DNA from: SAR202-VII-2 sp965263165
GTDB lineage: Bacteria > Chloroflexota > Dehalococcoidia > Lucifugimonadales > SAR202-VII-2
DNA: 64,000 bases
NCBI GenBank assembly: GCA_965263165.1
Contig: OZ253584.1
Location: 1,674,001-1,738,000 of the forward strand
Direction: 5' to 3'
Under the pieces are notes generated by a model that saw only the letters and a program-made list of their open reading frames with translations, was not told where the DNA came from and searched no databases. The position numbers and the translations under genes are program-made. Shown here one piece after another: positions 7,949-16,848 of the stretch. Each line of letters begins with the position of its first letter. The stretch's first letter is position 1.

Positions 7949-9187
7949 ATGAAGAGAAAAGCTCTCGCCTTGGCAACCGCGGCGGCAGTGTTGCTGTTGC
8001 TGCTGGCAGCCTGCGGCGGCGGCGGCGACGCCACGTCGACGCCTAGGCCCACGGATACTCCGCCAACCGACACGCCTCAACCGACTGCCACGTTGGCGCC
8101 GGGCGAGACTCCGCAGCCAACGGCCACTCCCGCTCCCACGCCGACCAGGCGTCCCACGGCGACTCCGTTTCCCACGCCGACGCCTGCGCCGACGGCCGAG
8201 GGGCCGCCCTTCTACGATGGCAAGACGCTGCGCATCATTGTCAACGCCACCCCAGGCGGCGGCTACGATGCCTACGCCAGGCTCGTAGCCCGGCACATAG
8301 GGAAGCATATTCCGGGGAATCCTGACGTTATCGTTCAGAACATGCCCGGTGGCAATACCATGCGCGGCCCCAACTTCATCGCTGTGGCGGCGCCGAGGGA
8401 CGGCACTGTCTTCGGCACCATCGTGAACAGCAACTACATGAACCAGTTCCTCAAGGAACCCGGAGTGGAGTTCGACGTTACGACGTTGAGCTGGATAGGC
8501 AGCCCCGCCTTCACGACGGACACGGTCTATTGCCGGACGGACGTGGTGGGGGACGGGACCCTAGAGGAAATAGCCGCGGCCCAGCAGTCAGGGGCGCTCC
8601 GCAAGCTTTTCCTGGGATCTTCCACCACGACGGCCTTCGTCAGCCACGCCCGGATATTGCAGCAGTTCGTTCCTGGTTTTGATTGGGAGTTGGTGCTTGG
8701 CTATCCGGGAGGCGCTGAGTACAGGCTTGCCTTCCGCAAGGGCGAGATCGACTGCGCCGGCGGCTCTAAGGACAGCTTCCTGAATGACCTGAGCGACATG
8801 CTAGAGGCGGGCGAAATCAACGTCCTGAGCACCACCGGCGACCCCAACCTGGACCGCGACCCGACCTTCCCCGATGCGCCGACCCTGCTGGAGAGGGCCA
8901 AGACCACTGAGGACATTGCGCTGGCCAGCGCCTACGTCGCCTCTCCGGCTACGGGACGTCCTTTCGCAGCGCCCCCCGGCGTTCCCCTGGACCGGCTGGC
9001 GATTCTGCGAGAAGGGTTCCGCCAGGCTGTGCTGGACCCAGAGCTGATTACTGAGGCCGAGCAGATCAGACGCCCGATCACCTACGTGCCGCCGGAGGCC
9101 ATTGAGAACGTGTTCCGGGACCTGTTCTCCGCCCCTGAGGAGGAGAAGGCCCGTATCGCCAGTATTATGTCCGGCGAAGAAGAGTAG
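7949..9187 (+). CDS. TctC-like tripartite tricarboxylate receptor, lipoprotein
   Basis: A 412-residue solute receptor of the TctC/Bug family. A lipoprotein signal ends at LLAAC (Cys about residue 22). A long Thr/Pro stalk with repeated TPTP-type segments follows to about residue 85, and then the binding domain beginning FYDGKTLRIIVNATPGGGYD. The site CAAGGAGGT lies ahead of the ATG. It shares stalk and domain order with the receptor at 2592, but the binding cores have diverged. No TctA or TctB membrane subunit is in the window. Anchoring by lipid and stalk suits a cell without a periplasm to retain a soluble receptor. Confidence 0.85.
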   Translation: MKRKALALATAAAVLLLLLAACGGGGDATSTPRPTDTPPTDTPQPTATLAPGETPQPTATPAPTPTRRPTATPFPTPTPAPTAEGPPFYDGKTLRIIVNATPGGGYDAYARLVARHIGKHIPGNPDVIVQNMPGGNTMRGPNFIAVAAPRDGTVFGTIVNSNYMNQFLKEPGVEFDVTTLSWIGSPAFTTDTVYCRTDVVGDGTLEEIAAAQQSGALRKLFLGSSTTTAFVSHARILQQFVPGFDWELVLGYPGGAEYRLAFRKGEIDCAGGSKDSFLNDLSDMLEAGEINVLSTTGDPNLDRDPTFPDAPTLLERAKTTEDIALASAYVASPATGRPFAAPPGVPLDRLAILREGFRQAVLDPELITEAEQIRRPITYVPPEAIENVFRDLFSAPEEEKARIASIMSGEEE

Positions 9188-9205
9188 AAGGCGTTGCAGG
9201 TATAT

Positions 9206-9246
9206 GAAAAGCGGGGCGCCGGAACCGTTCCGGCGCCCCGCTTTTC
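9206..9246 (+). terminator. Rho-independent terminator
   Basis: Arms GAAAAGCGGGGCGCCGGA and TCCGGCGCCCCGCTTTTC around a short loop; the A-run and T-run at the base allow termination in both directions. Confidence 0.8.
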
Positions 9247-9470
9247 GTCGCTTTGCCTAGGGGTCCGGGTTCAGTTGGCATCGGCGGCTCTCCGGCATTA
9301 TCCATGCGCAGACGGCCCTCGCTGATGTGCGAAGGCACGCCAACGGGGCCTCAGCGCAATCCGCCGAATGACCACCGCTCCTGGCACCTTTCTTCCTGGG
9401 ATTGTCGCATGCTTTACCGGCCCGCTCCGTCGGATTTAGCTTGAACCCCCCGACCTCCTGAGGTGCTCCG

Positions 9471-10409
9471 TTGCTCCTTGGCGCCATATTCGGCATCCTG
9501 ACCGCGGCGTGCTTCAGCGCCAGCGTCATCGTGGCCCGCCGCGGCATGTTGGTTGCCAGCGCCGACCAAGGCATCTACTTTTCTGTCGTTGCGGGCGTTC
9601 CCCTATTTCTGATCGTAGCGCTTCTGACCGGGCAGCTCTTCAGGGTGAACGAGTTTGGGGTGGCGGCGCTATGGATGCTTACCGGGGCCGGGGTGTCGGA
9701 ATACCTGGTGGGCCGCTACAGCAACTTCCGGGCGATTCGCATTCTCGGCGCCAACGCCTCCTCTCCCCTGCGGTCCCTGAATGTTGTGTTTGCCGTGGTC
9801 CTGGCGGTTGTCCTCCTGGACGAAAGCGTCTCGCTCCAGCGAGGCCTTGGCATGGGTCTTGTGATACTGGCCCCGCTGGTTATGCTCCAAGGCGGCGTGC
9901 GGCAGGCCCCAGCCCAACAGAGCGGGGGTACGCCGCAGGCCGATGCTTCCGAAGGGCAGCGGTATCCCCGCCGTCACCTCGAAGGGTACTTCTGGGGCCT
10001 GGTTACCGCCGTTGGATATGGGGCGGGACCTCTGCTGATCCGGGCATCGGTTGGTGGGACTGGCCTTGGCATTGCCGGCGCGCTGTTGTCCTACATAGCG
10101 GCGGCCCTATTGCTACTCGCCTTCCTGGCCCTGCCTGGGCGCCTGAGCAGAGTGCGGGCCATCGACCCGCTGGCGATTCGGTGGTTTCTGGCGGGCGCGG
10201 TCTTCTCCTTTCTGGCCCACATGTTCCGCTTCGTGGCCCTGGACGTGGCGCCGGTGACCGTGGTGGCGCCGTTGCAGCAGACGGCGGCCATCTTCATCGT
10301 CGTCTTCTCGTTCCTGGTCAACCGCAGATTTGAGCTTTTCGGGCCGCGGGTCATCCTGGCGATCATGCTCTCCGCGGGCGGAACGGTAGCCCTGGTGTCC
10401 GACCTATGA
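9471..10409 (+). CDS. EamA/DMT-family transporter
   Basis: A 312-residue membrane protein with about ten hydrophobic helices in two halves, the layout of drug/metabolite transporters with two EamA domains. A hydrophilic loop (about residues 142-170) separates the halves. The first half ends with VVLLDESVSLQRGLGMGLV and the second with LVNRRFELFGPRVILAIMLS, equivalent positions in the repeat. The start is a TTG at 9471 with GAGGTG ahead. The transported compound is unknown. It converges on the citramalate synthase gene. Confidence 0.8.
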   Translation: MLLGAIFGILTAACFSASVIVARRGMLVASADQGIYFSVVAGVPLFLIVALLTGQLFRVNEFGVAALWMLTGAGVSEYLVGRYSNFRAIRILGANASSPLRSLNVVFAVVLAVVLLDESVSLQRGLGMGLVILAPLVMLQGGVRQAPAQQSGGTPQADASEGQRYPRRHLEGYFWGLVTAVGYGAGPLLIRASVGGTGLGIAGALLSYIAAALLLLAFLALPGRLSRVRAIDPLAIRWFLAGAVFSFLAHMFRFVALDVAPVTVVAPLQQTAAIFIVVFSFLVNRRFELFGPRVILAIMLSAGGTVALVSDL

Positions 10410-10535
10410 AGGGCACCTCAAAAGCAAAGAGGCAAGCCGTAGCCTGCCCCCTCATTTGTTGCACGAGGCTTGTAAACGGAACCTCAGCCGATGGGAGATC
10501 GGGGAGGAACCGCAATTGGTGTGCTTGGTCAGCGG

Positions 10536-12119
10536 CTACGCGCTCCACTTGGCAAGCCAGTACTCCAGGCTGTCCGTAAGGGCAATCCAACTTGCTTCGA
10601 TGATGTCTGGAGATGCTCCCACGGTGCGCCAGAAGTGCTCGCCGTCGGTTGACTCGATCAACACCCGGACGATGGCCTTGGTCCCCGATCCCTGGTCCAC
10701 CACCCTCACCTTGTAGTCCACCAGCCGCACCGCCTGAAGGCTCGGATAGAACCGGAGCAGGGCCTTGCGCAGGGCGTTGTCGAGGGCGTTGACGGGTCCG
10801 TTGCCATCGGCGGCGGTGTGCATGGTCTCGCCACCAACCTGGACCTTGACTATGGCCTCGGAGACCACGTCGTTGCCGTCATTCCTGTTTGCGTCGGGGC
10901 GTTTGTCCACTCGGACCATGAAATTGACCAACTCCATTGGCGGGCGGTATCCCTCCAGGCCGCGGCGCACCAGCAACTCGAAGGAAGCCTCCGCGTCCTC
11001 GTATTGGAAGCCCTTGCTCTCCCGTTCCTTGACCAAGTCCAGCAGCGCCCTTGCCTGCAGGGGCGGCACCTCCGCATCGAGGCCCATTTCCTTCAGTTTG
11101 GACGCCACGTTGCTCCGGCCCGCAAGCTCCGACACCAGCACCTGATTGGAGTTGCCCACAGACTCCGGCTGAATGTGCTCGTAGCTGGATTTGACCTTCG
11201 CCACCGCGGAGGCGTGCAGGCCGGCCTTGTGCGTGAACGCGTTCAGGCCGACGAAAGCCTGGAATTCGTCGGGAGGCATGTTGGCCACCTCGCTAATGTA
11301 GCGGTGGGCCTCGGTGAGGTGGGCGACTTGATTGTCCGTCACGCAGTCGATTCCCATCTTGAGCTTCAGATTGGCGATTATGGAGAAGATGTTGGCGTTG
11401 CCGCACCGCTCTCCGTAGCCGTTGGCCGTGCCCTGCACCAGTCCGGCCCCCACCTGGACCGCGGCCAGCGCCCCAGCAACGGCCACGTCGGCGTCGTTGT
11501 GGGTGTGGATGCCGATTTCCGTGGGCACTTCCTTGACGACGCGTTCGACGATTTGGGCGACTTCGTGGGGGAGCGTCCCGCCGTTGGTGTCGCAGAGGGT
11601 CACGCACTCGGCGCCGGCGTCGGCGGCGCTGCGGACGCACTGCACGGCGTACTCGGGGTTCGCCTTGTAACCGTCGAAGAAGTGTTCGGCGTCGAAGATG
11701 ACTCGCCGGCCCTGGCTTCGGAGGTAGGCGACGGAGTCGTAGATCATGGCGAGGTTTTCTTCGAGGGACGTCTCCAGGACGTGGCTGACGTGGAAGTCGG
11801 AACTCTTGCCCACCAACGTGAGGACAGGCGCTTCCGACTTGATCAGTTCCCTGAGGTTGGGGTCGTCCTCCGCTCGCCCCTTGGCCCGCCGGGTGCTGCC
11901 GAAGGCGACGATGGTGGCGTGCTTGAGGGAGAGGGACTTCGCCTGTTGGAAGAACTCCTCGTCCTTGGGGTTCGCTCCGGGCCAGCCGCCCTCGATGAAG
12001 TCGATACCCAACTCGTCCAGCTTGCGGGCGATCTTGAGCTTGTCCTCAACGGACAGGGACACGCCTTGCCGTTGCGTGCCGTCGCGAAGTGTCGTGTCGT
12101 ACAACCGGATGCCGCTCAT
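10536..12119 (-). CDS. cimA: (R)-citramalate synthase
   Basis: A 527-residue enzyme condensing pyruvate and acetyl-CoA to citramalate, the first step of the pyruvate route to isoleucine. The catalytic TIM barrel opens with LYDTTLRDGTQRQGVSLS, and the metal-binding HTHNDADVAVAG follows near residue 212. The C-terminal about 130 residues form the LeuA-type dimerisation/allosteric domain. The length and the DGTQRQG variant favour CimA over isopropylmalate synthase, although the split between these families is close. The start is ATG 12119 with GGGGGA ahead; the 21-residue extension to 12182 would cover the promoter. No other isoleucine genes are adjacent. Confidence 0.85.
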   Translation of the reverse strand: MSGIRLYDTTLRDGTQRQGVSLSVEDKLKIARKLDELGIDFIEGGWPGANPKDEEFFQQAKSLSLKHATIVAFGSTRRAKGRAEDDPNLRELIKSEAPVLTLVGKSSDFHVSHVLETSLEENLAMIYDSVAYLRSQGRRVIFDAEHFFDGYKANPEYAVQCVRSAADAGAECVTLCDTNGGTLPHEVAQIVERVVKEVPTEIGIHTHNDADVAVAGALAAVQVGAGLVQGTANGYGERCGNANIFSIIANLKLKMGIDCVTDNQVAHLTEAHRYISEVANMPPDEFQAFVGLNAFTHKAGLHASAVAKVKSSYEHIQPESVGNSNQVLVSELAGRSNVASKLKEMGLDAEVPPLQARALLDLVKERESKGFQYEDAEASFELLVRRGLEGYRPPMELVNFMVRVDKRPDANRNDGNDVVSEAIVKVQVGGETMHTAADGNGPVNALDNALRKALLRFYPSLQAVRLVDYKVRVVDQGSGTKAIVRVLIESTDGEHFWRTVGASPDIIEASWIALTDSLEYWLAKWSA

Positions 12120-12153
12120 CTTTTCCCCCAATGAATGCGAAAGGCCCCGCGCA

Positions 12154-12182
12154 TAGGTAGCACGACGGGCAGGGTGTGTCAA
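12154..12182 (-). promoter_or_regulatory. Possible promoter of cimA
   Basis: On the minus strand a perfect TTGACA (12182-12177) is followed after 17 nt by TACCTA (12159-12154), a weak -10 box, about 35 nt before the ATG. Confidence 0.35.
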
Positions 12183-12204
12183 ACGCGCCGGTGAGGGATG
12201 TGGC

Positions 12205-12540
12205 TTACCCGAACCATACCCCCAGGTATTTGGTGAACCAGAACAGGCCGGCGTAGACGGCGCCGCCGCTGACGACCAGGATGGCCGGCGCGCGCCAGTG
12301 GCGGCGGGCGCCTTTCAGGTTGCACGCTTGCCGTCGCCTCAGGTAAAGCGTCATTGCCACGGCGGCAATCAGCAGGCCTGCTCCCCGGAAGGCCCACCCG
12401 TACGTGTAGTACAGAGTGTCGCCCAGTGTAACAGCCTCGGCGGCGGTGGCGACGCCCAGGAGCGCCAGCACCACTGGCGACACGCAACAGGTGATGGCGG
12501 CCAGCCCCGAAATCAGGCCCATGAGGAGGCCCTTGCGCAC
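12205..12540 (-). CDS. MerT-like small membrane protein
   Basis: A 111-residue protein with three to four hydrophobic segments. The first has a Cys pair in the setting GLAAITCCVSPVVLALLGVA, as in MerT-type mercuric transporters, where a vicinal Cys pair in helix 1 binds the ion. A further single Cys (RRRQACNLKG) lies in the cytoplasmic-type loop. There is no MerP, MerA or MerR gene nearby, so metal specificity, or any transport role, is unproven. The gene lies immediately upstream of cimA on the same strand, with about 85 bp between them. Confidence 0.6.
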   Translation of the reverse strand: MRKGLLMGLISGLAAITCCVSPVVLALLGVATAAEAVTLGDTLYYTYGWAFRGAGLLIAAVAMTLYLRRRQACNLKGARRHWRAPAILVVSGGAVYAGLFWFTKYLGVWFG

Positions 12541-12823
12541 TTCTCCGGTTGTCGTATCGATATGGCTCGCGATGGCCGGTTCCGGTAGCCCGCGGGTTTG
12601 GCCGCTTTGGCCATCTCCCCTGCCAGAGACCAGTCAGACGCCGCGGTGCGGTGGCTGGAATGCAGAGGACTCTTACTTCAATTCTACCCTAGGATGCCCT
12701 GCGGCGCAGCGGGATGGTCTGCCTTCATCCGTGTAACGCGGCGTGGGCGCCTCGACCTCGTTGACCCTCACCCAGAGGACACCTATACTGGCGGCGATAT
12801 TGGAAGGAGCGGGAGGAAGGACT

Positions 12824-13489
12824 ATGGAAGGCCGTTTTCCCCAGGGGATGCTGGTGGCCCTGACCAACTGCAAGGACCCGGCCCGCGAGGACGAGTTCAA
12901 TCGTTGGTATGACCAGACTCACCTGCCGGACATCACCGGCACGGGGCTGTTCCAGGACGCGGCGCGTTTCGAGAACGTAGCGCCGCAGCCCGGCCAGGCC
13001 AAGCACCTCGCTCTTTACGAGACCAACGCCGAGGACCTGGCGGAAGCGCGCAGGTCGCTGTCGGAGCTGACGGCCGGCCTGAGAGAGGCGGGGCGCTCCA
13101 GCGACCTCACGGACCTCGTGGGGGGAGGCCTGCACCGCCGCATCGGGTCGCTGTCCAGCGCCGCCGCCGGCCGGCCTGTTACGGGACTCCTGTTCGTCTC
13201 CACGGACTGCAACGACGCGGCCCGCGAGGATGAGTTCAACCGGTGGTATGACGAGGTGCACGTACCGGATATTCTCGGCCTTGGGCTGTTCCACAGCGCC
13301 TACCGCTTCGAGAATCCCAATCCCGGCGAGCTCCTTGGCAAGTATCTGGCCGTCTATGAGACCGACCAAGACCCGGTCGCGGCCGCGGAGGCCAACTCGC
13401 GGGAGAGAGACAAGTGGGAGAAGGCCGGGCGATTCAGCGAACTGCTGGAGATGAAGACTCGGCTGGTCTTCGAGCGCAGAACGCCTTAG
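12824..13489 (+). CDS. EthD-like two-domain protein, array copy 1
   Basis: A 221-residue protein made of two tandem alpha/beta units of about 105 residues, each with the pattern REDEFNRWYDxxHxPDI seen in EthD/DUF4286-like dimeric alpha-beta barrels. Here both halves keep WYD and HxPD (residues about 28 and 129). No function is known. GGGAGGAAGG precedes the ATG, and the protein starts MEGRFP like its four neighbours. It is the first of five paralogues read in the same direction; a longer frame from 12743 lacks a site. This copy is the most divergent of the five at the C-terminus and lacks the short insert seen in copies 3 and 4. Confidence 0.75.
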   Translation: MEGRFPQGMLVALTNCKDPAREDEFNRWYDQTHLPDITGTGLFQDAARFENVAPQPGQAKHLALYETNAEDLAEARRSLSELTAGLREAGRSSDLTDLVGGGLHRRIGSLSSAAAGRPVTGLLFVSTDCNDAAREDEFNRWYDEVHVPDILGLGLFHSAYRFENPNPGELLGKYLAVYETDQDPVAAAEANSRERDKWEKAGRFSELLEMKTRLVFERRTP

Positions 13490-13586
13490 GGCGCGCGGCC
13501 CGCCCTGCCGCATCTGTCACACAAGAGGGTGGCTGGGCAGCGTATGGCTTGGAGCAACTTCGACGGTATTTCGAAGGGGGACTATC

Positions 13587-14258
13587 ATGGAAGGCCGCTT
13601 TCCCACGGGCATTCTCCTGGCTCTGACCAACTGCAACGACCCATCCCGCGAGGACGAGTTCAATCAGTGGTATGACGAATACCACCTGCCGGACCTGCAA
13701 AGCACTGGGCTGCTCTCCAATGCCGCCCGCTTCGTGAATGCGGACCCGCGGCCGGGCCAGCCCAACTATGTCGCCATCTATGAGACCTTTGCCGAGGATA
13801 TCGTCAAGGCGCGGGAAGACTTTGCCGAGCTGAGGGCCAAGATATTCGCCGCAAACCGGATGACCGACCTGGGCGACATGGCTGCGTGGGGCATTTTCCA
13901 GGGCATCGGCTCGACGTCCACGGCATCGCCCGGCAGGCCGGTGGGGGGGTTGCTCATCAACTCCCAGAACTCCAAGGATCCCTCGCGAGCCCAAGAGTTC
14001 AGCGACTGGTACAGCACCATCCATGTTCCCGACGTGCTGGGGAGCGGGCTCTACCACAGCGCTTATCGGTACCAGAACGACGAGCCCGGCGACGTGCTGG
14101 GCCAGTTCATCAACATCTACGAAACGCACCTTGACCCCGTGGAAGCATCGGATGGCCTGCGCGGGGAACGGGCCAAGTGGGAGGCTACGGGCCACACTAA
14201 TGACCTGTTGGAGATCAAGTTTCGCATTGTGGTGCGGCCGGTCCACCCTAAGTCCTGA
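13587..14258 (+). CDS. EthD-like two-domain protein, array copy 2
   Basis: A 223-residue paralogue. The first half has DEFNQWYDEYHLPDLQSTGL and the second has QEFSDWYSTIHVPDV, in which the Asp after WY is replaced by Ser. The N-terminus MEGRFPTGILLALTNCNDP is nearly identical to copy 1. A purine-rich AAGGGGGA site lies about 7 nt before the ATG. The gap to copy 1 is about 97 bp and to copy 3 about 226 bp, the latter holding a fragment of the dispersed repeat. Such proteins are usually small dimers; a tandem-fused unit could form the barrel within one chain. Confidence 0.75.
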   Translation: MEGRFPTGILLALTNCNDPSREDEFNQWYDEYHLPDLQSTGLLSNAARFVNADPRPGQPNYVAIYETFAEDIVKAREDFAELRAKIFAANRMTDLGDMAAWGIFQGIGSTSTASPGRPVGGLLINSQNSKDPSRAQEFSDWYSTIHVPDVLGSGLYHSAYRYQNDEPGDVLGQFINIYETHLDPVEASDGLRGERAKWEATGHTNDLLEIKFRIVVRPVHPKS

Positions 14259-14339
14259 AAGGGCTTGCATGAAGTCCGGCATAGTGCACCAAGCTATAGC
14301 TCGGGGGCACGCTGGACGGGAGATTCCCTAAGAGAGGTT

Positions 14340-14412
14340 GTGTGGGGACACCTCCACTTCCCCGGCGGGGGCGCAGCCCCCTGCTTTGAGGACAGGAGGG
14401 AAGGGGGCACGC
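14340..14412. repeat. Fragment of dispersed intergenic repeat
   Basis: A block B-like stretch (CCCCGGCGGGGGCGCAGCCC, then CTGC) lies between array copies 2 and 3, matching the block at about 1070 and 32215. Confidence 0.4.
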
Positions 14413-14484
14413 CGCCCAGGACAGGCACGAGGCGGCAATGGTGCCCAGATTGGCGCCCAGGATGCAGACTCAAGGAGGAATGCT

Positions 14485-15183
14485 ATGGAAGGCCGATTTC
14501 CCAACGGAGTGTTGATAGCCCTGGCGAATTGTAATGACCCGTCCCGCGAGGACGAGTTCAATCGTTGGTGCGACGAGGTGCACCTGCCGGACCTGCAGAG
14601 CACCGGCCTCCTGACGAATGCTACCCGCTTCGTGAACGTGGATCCGCAGCCGGACCAGCCGAAGTACGTCAACATCTACGAGACCGATACGGATGTCCAG
14701 GAGGCCCGCACGTCCTTTGCGGCGTTGCGGCAGAGCATTGTGGACGCGGGGCGGATGTCCGACCTTGGGAAGACGGAGGCGTGGGGCATCTTTCCCCGAA
14801 TCGGCGCCACCTCGACGGCGTCTCCCGGGAAGCCCGTGCGGGGCATCCTGCTGAACTCGCAGAACTGCAAGGACCCGGACCGAGACCAGGAGTTCAGCGA
14901 CTGGTACAACAACGTTCACATTCCCGACATCCTTGCCAGCGGGTTCTTCCACAGCGCCTACCGCTATGAGAATGCCGAACCGGGGAATGTCTATTCCCTG
15001 GCCACGCCTATCTCTGGGGTGCTTGGCAAGTACATCAACCTCTATGAAACGGACCTGGACCCAGAGGAGGCCTCCAACGGCATCCGGGGCGAGCGGGCGA
15101 AGTGGGAAGCGATGGGGCACACGAACGACCTAGCCGAGATCAAGCTTCGCCTCCTGTTCCGCCCCATCTATCCCAAGTCCTAA
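14485..15183 (+). CDS. EthD-like two-domain protein, array copy 3
   Basis: A 232-residue paralogue. The first half carries WCDEVHLPDLQSTGL (Tyr changed to Cys) and the second WYNNVHIPDILASGFFHSAY. It has an insert of about ten residues (GNVYSLATPISG) before the last strand, shared only with copy 4. AAGGAGG precedes the ATG at 14485; the longer frame from 14338 runs through repeat sequence and is rejected. The second halves of copies 3 and 4 are almost identical, which points to recent duplication or gene conversion. Confidence 0.75.
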   Translation: MEGRFPNGVLIALANCNDPSREDEFNRWCDEVHLPDLQSTGLLTNATRFVNVDPQPDQPKYVNIYETDTDVQEARTSFAALRQSIVDAGRMSDLGKTEAWGIFPRIGATSTASPGKPVRGILLNSQNCKDPDRDQEFSDWYNNVHIPDILASGFFHSAYRYENAEPGNVYSLATPISGVLGKYINLYETDLDPEEASNGIRGERAKWEAMGHTNDLAEIKLRLLFRPIYPKS

Positions 15184-15382
15184 GGGGCCGCGACAGACGG
15201 TCGCGCCTCGGTGGCGGCCCAGACCTTCATACCCAGCGGGTCCGCTGCGGGGAGAGCATGGGAACCCACCACCTCTAGGGAGAGGGTGGGTTGTAGGGAA
15301 ACTTATCGGGCGGGCAGCCGGCGCAGTTAATCGATTCCGCAGCATATGCATATCAGGGCCGCAGGCCCGGGGGAGAGGATTC

Positions 15383-16084
15383 ATGGAAGGCCGTTTTCCC
15401 AACGGAGTGTTGATGGCCCTGACCAACTGCACCGACCCTTCTCGCGAGGACGAGTTCAACCGGTGGCGCGACGAGGTCCACACGAAGGACCTGCAGAGCA
15501 CGGGCCTCCTCACCCACGCCACTCGATTCGTGAACGTGGAGCGGCAGCCGGACCAGCCGCAATACGCGAATATCTACGAGACCTACGTCGAGGATATGCA
15601 GGAGGCGCGCAAGTCGTTCCTGGCATTGAGGCAGAGCCTCGTCGACGCGGGACGCATGTCCGACCTGGGAAAGACGGTGGCGTGGGGCATCTTCCCGCGC
15701 ATCGGGTCCACCGCGACGGCGACGGAAGGGAAGCCAGTGCGGGGCCTTCTCATCAATTCCCAGGACTGCAAGGACCCGGCTCGCGAGGAAGAGTTCAACG
15801 ACTGGTACAACAACGTTCACATTCCCGACATCCTTGCCAGCGGATTCTTCCACAGCGCCTACCGCTACGAGAACGCCGAACCGGGGAATGTCTATTCCCT
15901 GGCCACGCCTGTCGCTGGTGTACTTGGCAAGTACATCAACATCTACGAAACGGACCTGGACCCAGTGGAGGCTTCCAACGGCATCCGGGGCGAGCGGGAA
16001 AAGTGGGAAGCGATGGGCCACACCAACGATCTGGGCGAGGTCAAGCTACGCATCCTCGTCCGGCCTGTGCACCCGAAGGCGTAG
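15383..16084 (+). CDS. EthD-like two-domain protein, array copy 4
   Basis: A 233-residue paralogue closest to copy 3, with the same insert (GNVYSLATPVAG). The first half has lost the usual signature: WRDEVHTKDLQSTGL in place of WYD and HxPD. The second half is intact, WYNNVHIPDILASGF. The purine-rich GGGGGAGAGG precedes the ATG by a few nt. Loss of conserved residues in the first unit only suggests that the second unit carries the function or that the first has taken a structural role. Confidence 0.75.
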   Translation: MEGRFPNGVLMALTNCTDPSREDEFNRWRDEVHTKDLQSTGLLTHATRFVNVERQPDQPQYANIYETYVEDMQEARKSFLALRQSLVDAGRMSDLGKTVAWGIFPRIGSTATATEGKPVRGLLINSQDCKDPAREEEFNDWYNNVHIPDILASGFFHSAYRYENAEPGNVYSLATPVAGVLGKYINIYETDLDPVEASNGIRGEREKWEAMGHTNDLGEVKLRILVRPVHPKA

Positions 16085-16141
16085 GGGCCGTAGCCAAATC
16101 GAATGCCATCCGAGACATGATCTGAGGGGAGGAGAAACATC

Positions 16142-16810
16142 ATGGAAGGCCGTTTTCCGAACGCTGTGCTGATTGCCCTAGCGAGACTGCGCGACCCAGC
16201 CCGCGATGAGGAGATCAACCGCTTCATCGACGAGATGCATTTCCCCGACCTGCAGAGCACCGGCCTCCTGACGAACGCGACCCGGTTCGTGAACGTGGAC
16301 CCGCAGCCGGACCAACCCACGTACGTGAACATCTACGAGACCTACGTTGAAGACGTGCAGGAAGCGCGCAAGTCTTTTGCCGAGCTGCGGGCCAGCCTCG
16401 TGGAGGCGGGCCGGATGACCGACCTGTCGGACACGCAGTGGCGCATCATGCCCCGGATCGGGTCCACGTCGTCGGCGACGGCAGGGAAGCCGGTGCGGGG
16501 TATGTTGATCAACTCGCAGAATTGCAAAGACCCGGCTCGCGAAGAGGAGTTCAGCGACTGGTACAGCAACGTCCACATACCGGACATCTTCGCCAGCGGC
16601 TTTTTCCACAGCGCCTATCGCTACGAGAACGACAACCCGGGCGGCCTGTTCGGCAAGTACGTCAACCTCTACGAGACGGACCTCGACCCTGTGGAAGCCT
16701 CCAACGGCATCCGGGGCGAGCGGGAGAAGTGGGAGGCTATGGGTCATACGAACAACCTTGGCCAGGTAACGCTGCGCCTCCTTGTGCGGCCTGTGTACCC
16801 GAAGGCTTAG
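16142..16810 (+). CDS. EthD-like two-domain protein, array copy 5
   Basis: A 222-residue paralogue. The first unit is altered, DEEINRFIDEMHFPDLQSTGL (FID in place of WYD), and the second has FSDWYSNVHIPDIFASGFF. It lacks the insert of copies 3 and 4. AGGGGAGGAG lies ahead of the ATG. The gap to copy 4 is only 57 bp, and the ketopantoate reductase-like gene begins 38 bp after the stop, so copies 4-5 and that gene may be cotranscribed. Confidence 0.75.
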   Translation: MEGRFPNAVLIALARLRDPARDEEINRFIDEMHFPDLQSTGLLTNATRFVNVDPQPDQPTYVNIYETYVEDVQEARKSFAELRASLVEAGRMTDLSDTQWRIMPRIGSTSSATAGKPVRGMLINSQNCKDPAREEEFSDWYSNVHIPDIFASGFFHSAYRYENDNPGGLFGKYVNLYETDLDPVEASNGIRGEREKWEAMGHTNNLGQVTLRLLVRPVYPKA

Positions 16811-16848
16811 GGCCGCGAACTGAGGGCGTGGAGAGAGGCGCACCAGGC

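Noticed and set aside
16438..16848. N-terminal extension of the ketopantoate reductase-like gene
   Set aside because: It overlaps array copy 5 in another phase and has no homology or start site; the Rossmann motif begins right at the ATG 16849.
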